Source of the DNA: an uncultured Eubacteriaceae bacterium
Lineage (GTDB): Bacteria > Bacillota > Clostridia > Lachnospirales > CAG-274
Direction: 5' to 3'
Assembly: GCA_947565475.1 (NCBI GenBank)
Contig: CANOGI010000029.1
Span: 1 to 13,536 of the forward strand
DNA length: 13,536 nucleotides
Shown here one piece after another: positions 12,537 to 13,536 of the stretch. The translations under genes and the position numbers were made by a program. Every line of letters begins with the position of its first letter. The stretch's first letter is position 1. Below the pieces are notes generated by a model. The model had not been told where the DNA came from and searched no databases. It worked only from the letters and a program-made list of their open reading frames with translations.

Positions 12537-12637
12537 TATATTATAGTCAAACCATTTAAAAAATGAACAAGTTCGGCGGCTAAAAATCCTTTAGCCGCCG
12601 AACTTGTTCATTTTTTAAGTGGCTTAACTATAATATA
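12537..12637. repeat. 101-bp near-perfect palindrome of B type
   Basis: Arms 12537-12584 and 12590-12637 (48 bp) differ at only three positions around a 5-base loop. The outer parts are B (ATTATAGTCAAACCATTTAA); the inner parts read CAAGTTCGGCGGCTAAA, which resembles the right-end linker seen at 4348-4366. It lies between converging genes and can form a very stable hairpin or cruciform. It could be a MITE relic and serve as a transcription barrier. Confidence 0.85.
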
Positions 12638-12647
12638 AGCTTAGTTT

Positions 12648-12787
12648 AATTGACAGAGAAAGTCCCCCGGTTTTTAAGCGGGGGTATTTACCCTTGTATT
12701 CACCAGCCTCCCACTGAATACAAAGGCGAATACTTTCGCCGTCGGTTAAGAGAATTTTTGTTATACAAAAATTCGGATGGTTTTTGA
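12648..12787 (+). repeat. Structured repeat A, copy 7
   Basis: AATTGAC 12648-12654 closes with GTCGGTT 12741-12747 through two wobble pairs. Hairpin 2 is CCCCCG 12664-12669 with CGGGGG 12679-12684. Hairpin 3 is TTGTATTCA with TGAATACAA, its tip shortened. Hairpin 4 is a perfect GGCGAA-TACT-TTCGCC at 12725-12740. The last A/T hairpin and the GGTTTTTGAC end are intact. It ends 2 bases before the stop codon of the kinase gene on the other strand. Confidence 0.85.
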
Positions 12788-12789
12788 CA

Positions 12790-13467
12790 TCACATAAGAG
12801 ACTCTTTAAATATTATTTCAACGGTACAGCCCTTTGTGTTATCTTTATTGTTGTAAATATCAAAACTTCCTCCATGGCTTTCCGCTATCCTTTTGCATAT
12901 GGGGATGCCTAAGCCGCTTCCGTTTTCTTTTGTGGTGAAAAACGGCTCTTGTATTAATGCCTCGTTATTTTTTGTTATACCTTCTCCGTTATCTGTGACT
13001 TTTATCAATATGTCGCCGCTTTCCTTTCTTACAAAGACGTCTATTATACCTTCATCTTTAATAGCCTCTATAGCGTTTTTAAAAACGTTAAAAAATATTA
13101 TACATATTTTTGAGTATTCGCCAAAAATTTTTATGTCTTCGTCAAAACAGTTTAAATTAAAACTGATTTTCTTATTGTCATAAGGCGTACTGAACTCGTC
13201 TATAATATCACTTATTAAATCATAAATAAAAATAACTTCTCTTTCATCGGTCTGAACAGGCGACATGATTTTTCCAAAATCTTTTACCACATTTATAATT
13301 TTTTGCAGCTCTTTTCTTATTATGCCATAATTTTTCTCATAAATCCCGCTTGTATCGCTTGTCTGAATGTAGTCTATATTAGCCTGTATAAGCGAGACGG
13401 GATTTTTTACCTCATGAGTAAATTCACTCGTAAGCTGTTCAAAATTAAGTCTGTTGTAAAAATCCAT
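12790..13467 (-). CDS. Soluble sensor-less histidine kinase
   Basis: 225 residues with only the transmitter core. The H-box FTHEVKNPVSLIQANIDYIQ has His18 as phospho-acceptor. The N-box has FFNVFKNAIEAI (Asn131). The G1 box is DNGEG (159-163), the F-box PFFTTK (175-180) and the G2 box GSGLGI (183-188). There is no transmembrane helix and no PAS, HAMP or other input domain: the dimerisation helix begins at once. H-E-x-x-N-P resembles NtrB and Bacillus sporulation kinases, so a role in phosphorelay to Spo0A or to a partner outside the window is possible but unproven. ATG 13467 has AGGGGGA about 7 bases upstream. No response regulator is within view. Its stop abuts repeat A copy 7. Confidence 0.9.
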   Translation of the reverse strand: MDFYNRLNFEQLTSEFTHEVKNPVSLIQANIDYIQTSDTSGIYEKNYGIIRKELQKIINVVKDFGKIMSPVQTDEREVIFIYDLISDIIDEFSTPYDNKKISFNLNCFDEDIKIFGEYSKICIIFFNVFKNAIEAIKDEGIIDVFVRKESGDILIKVTDNGEGITKNNEALIQEPFFTTKENGSGLGIPICKRIAESHGGSFDIYNNKDNTKGCTVEIIFKESLM

Positions 13468-13506
13468 AAAATATTCCCCCTAATATTTTATCGGATTGTC
13501 AGGCTG

Positions 13507-13536
13507 TTATAGTCAAATCACTTGAAAACCCGAACA
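13507..13536 (+). repeat. Terminal repeat B at the right edge (truncated by the window)
   Basis: TTATAGTCAAATCACTTGAA matches the B end and runs off the window, so another B or B-A element probably continues to the right. On the - strand it presents TTGACT (13516-13511), pointing to GATAAA/TAAAAT at 13492-13485 and the kinase start at 13467, so it could lend a -35 box to that gene. Confidence 0.65.

Noticed and set aside
2041..12787. CRISPR array
   Set aside because: The repeats are dispersed over 10 kb, about 145 bp long and variable, with no regular spacers and no cas genes.

Overview
The window looks like chromosomal DNA of a low-GC Firmicute, most likely class Clostridia and perhaps a Lachnospirales-type anaerobe. 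This is inferred from the rimO-pgsA-cinA-recA gene order, strong AGGAGG-type ribosome sites, the A/T-rich codon use, and secreted proteins with copper-amine-oxidase-like, BIG2 and dockerin-like domains. The genus cannot be fixed from the sequence alone.

Layout. Positions 1-3517 hold a conserved housekeeping block on the + strand: the 3' end of rimO, pgsA (phosphatidylglycerol synthesis), cinA (competence/NMN amidase) and recA. Positions 3518-5188 are mostly repeat debris around one small membrane-anchored protein gene (3758-4228, - strand). Positions 5189-8332 carry two - strand genes, a large secreted surface protein and pyrE, separated by two copies of a structured repeat and a good - strand promoter. 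Positions 8504-10287 carry two + strand genes, an EamA/DMT transporter and a class I amidotransferase-like hydrolase, the second ending at a perfect palindromic terminator. Positions 10288-12425 hold a 312-bp MITE-like element and a secreted protein with a 189-residue tandem duplication, a BIG2 domain and half a dockerin. Positions 12426-13536 hold more repeats and a sensor-less histidine kinase on the - strand.

The outstanding feature is a family of short, highly structured intergenic repeats, called A here (about 145 bp). It occurs seven times on the + strand plus two reversed fragments. Each full copy can fold as a closing stem (AACCGAC with GTCGGTT) around three hairpins, followed by an A/T-rich hairpin. 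Comparing copies shows paired, compensating base changes in several stems, so the fold and not just the sequence appears to be kept. In the less decayed copies A lies inside terminal inverted repeats (called B, TTATAGTCAAACYACTTGAA), so A plus B looks like a MITE-like element. B also occurs alone as palindromes of 47 and 101 bp. Two other inverted-repeat elements (C and D) are present. Several copies touch stop codons, sit in a likely 5' leader, or lie where promoters would be, so they may shape transcript ends and leaders in this chromosome.

No tRNA, rRNA, CRISPR array, transposase or prophage gene was seen. The housekeeping genes work independently of the repeats. The surface protein, dockerin/BIG2 protein and kinase look like accessory genes.
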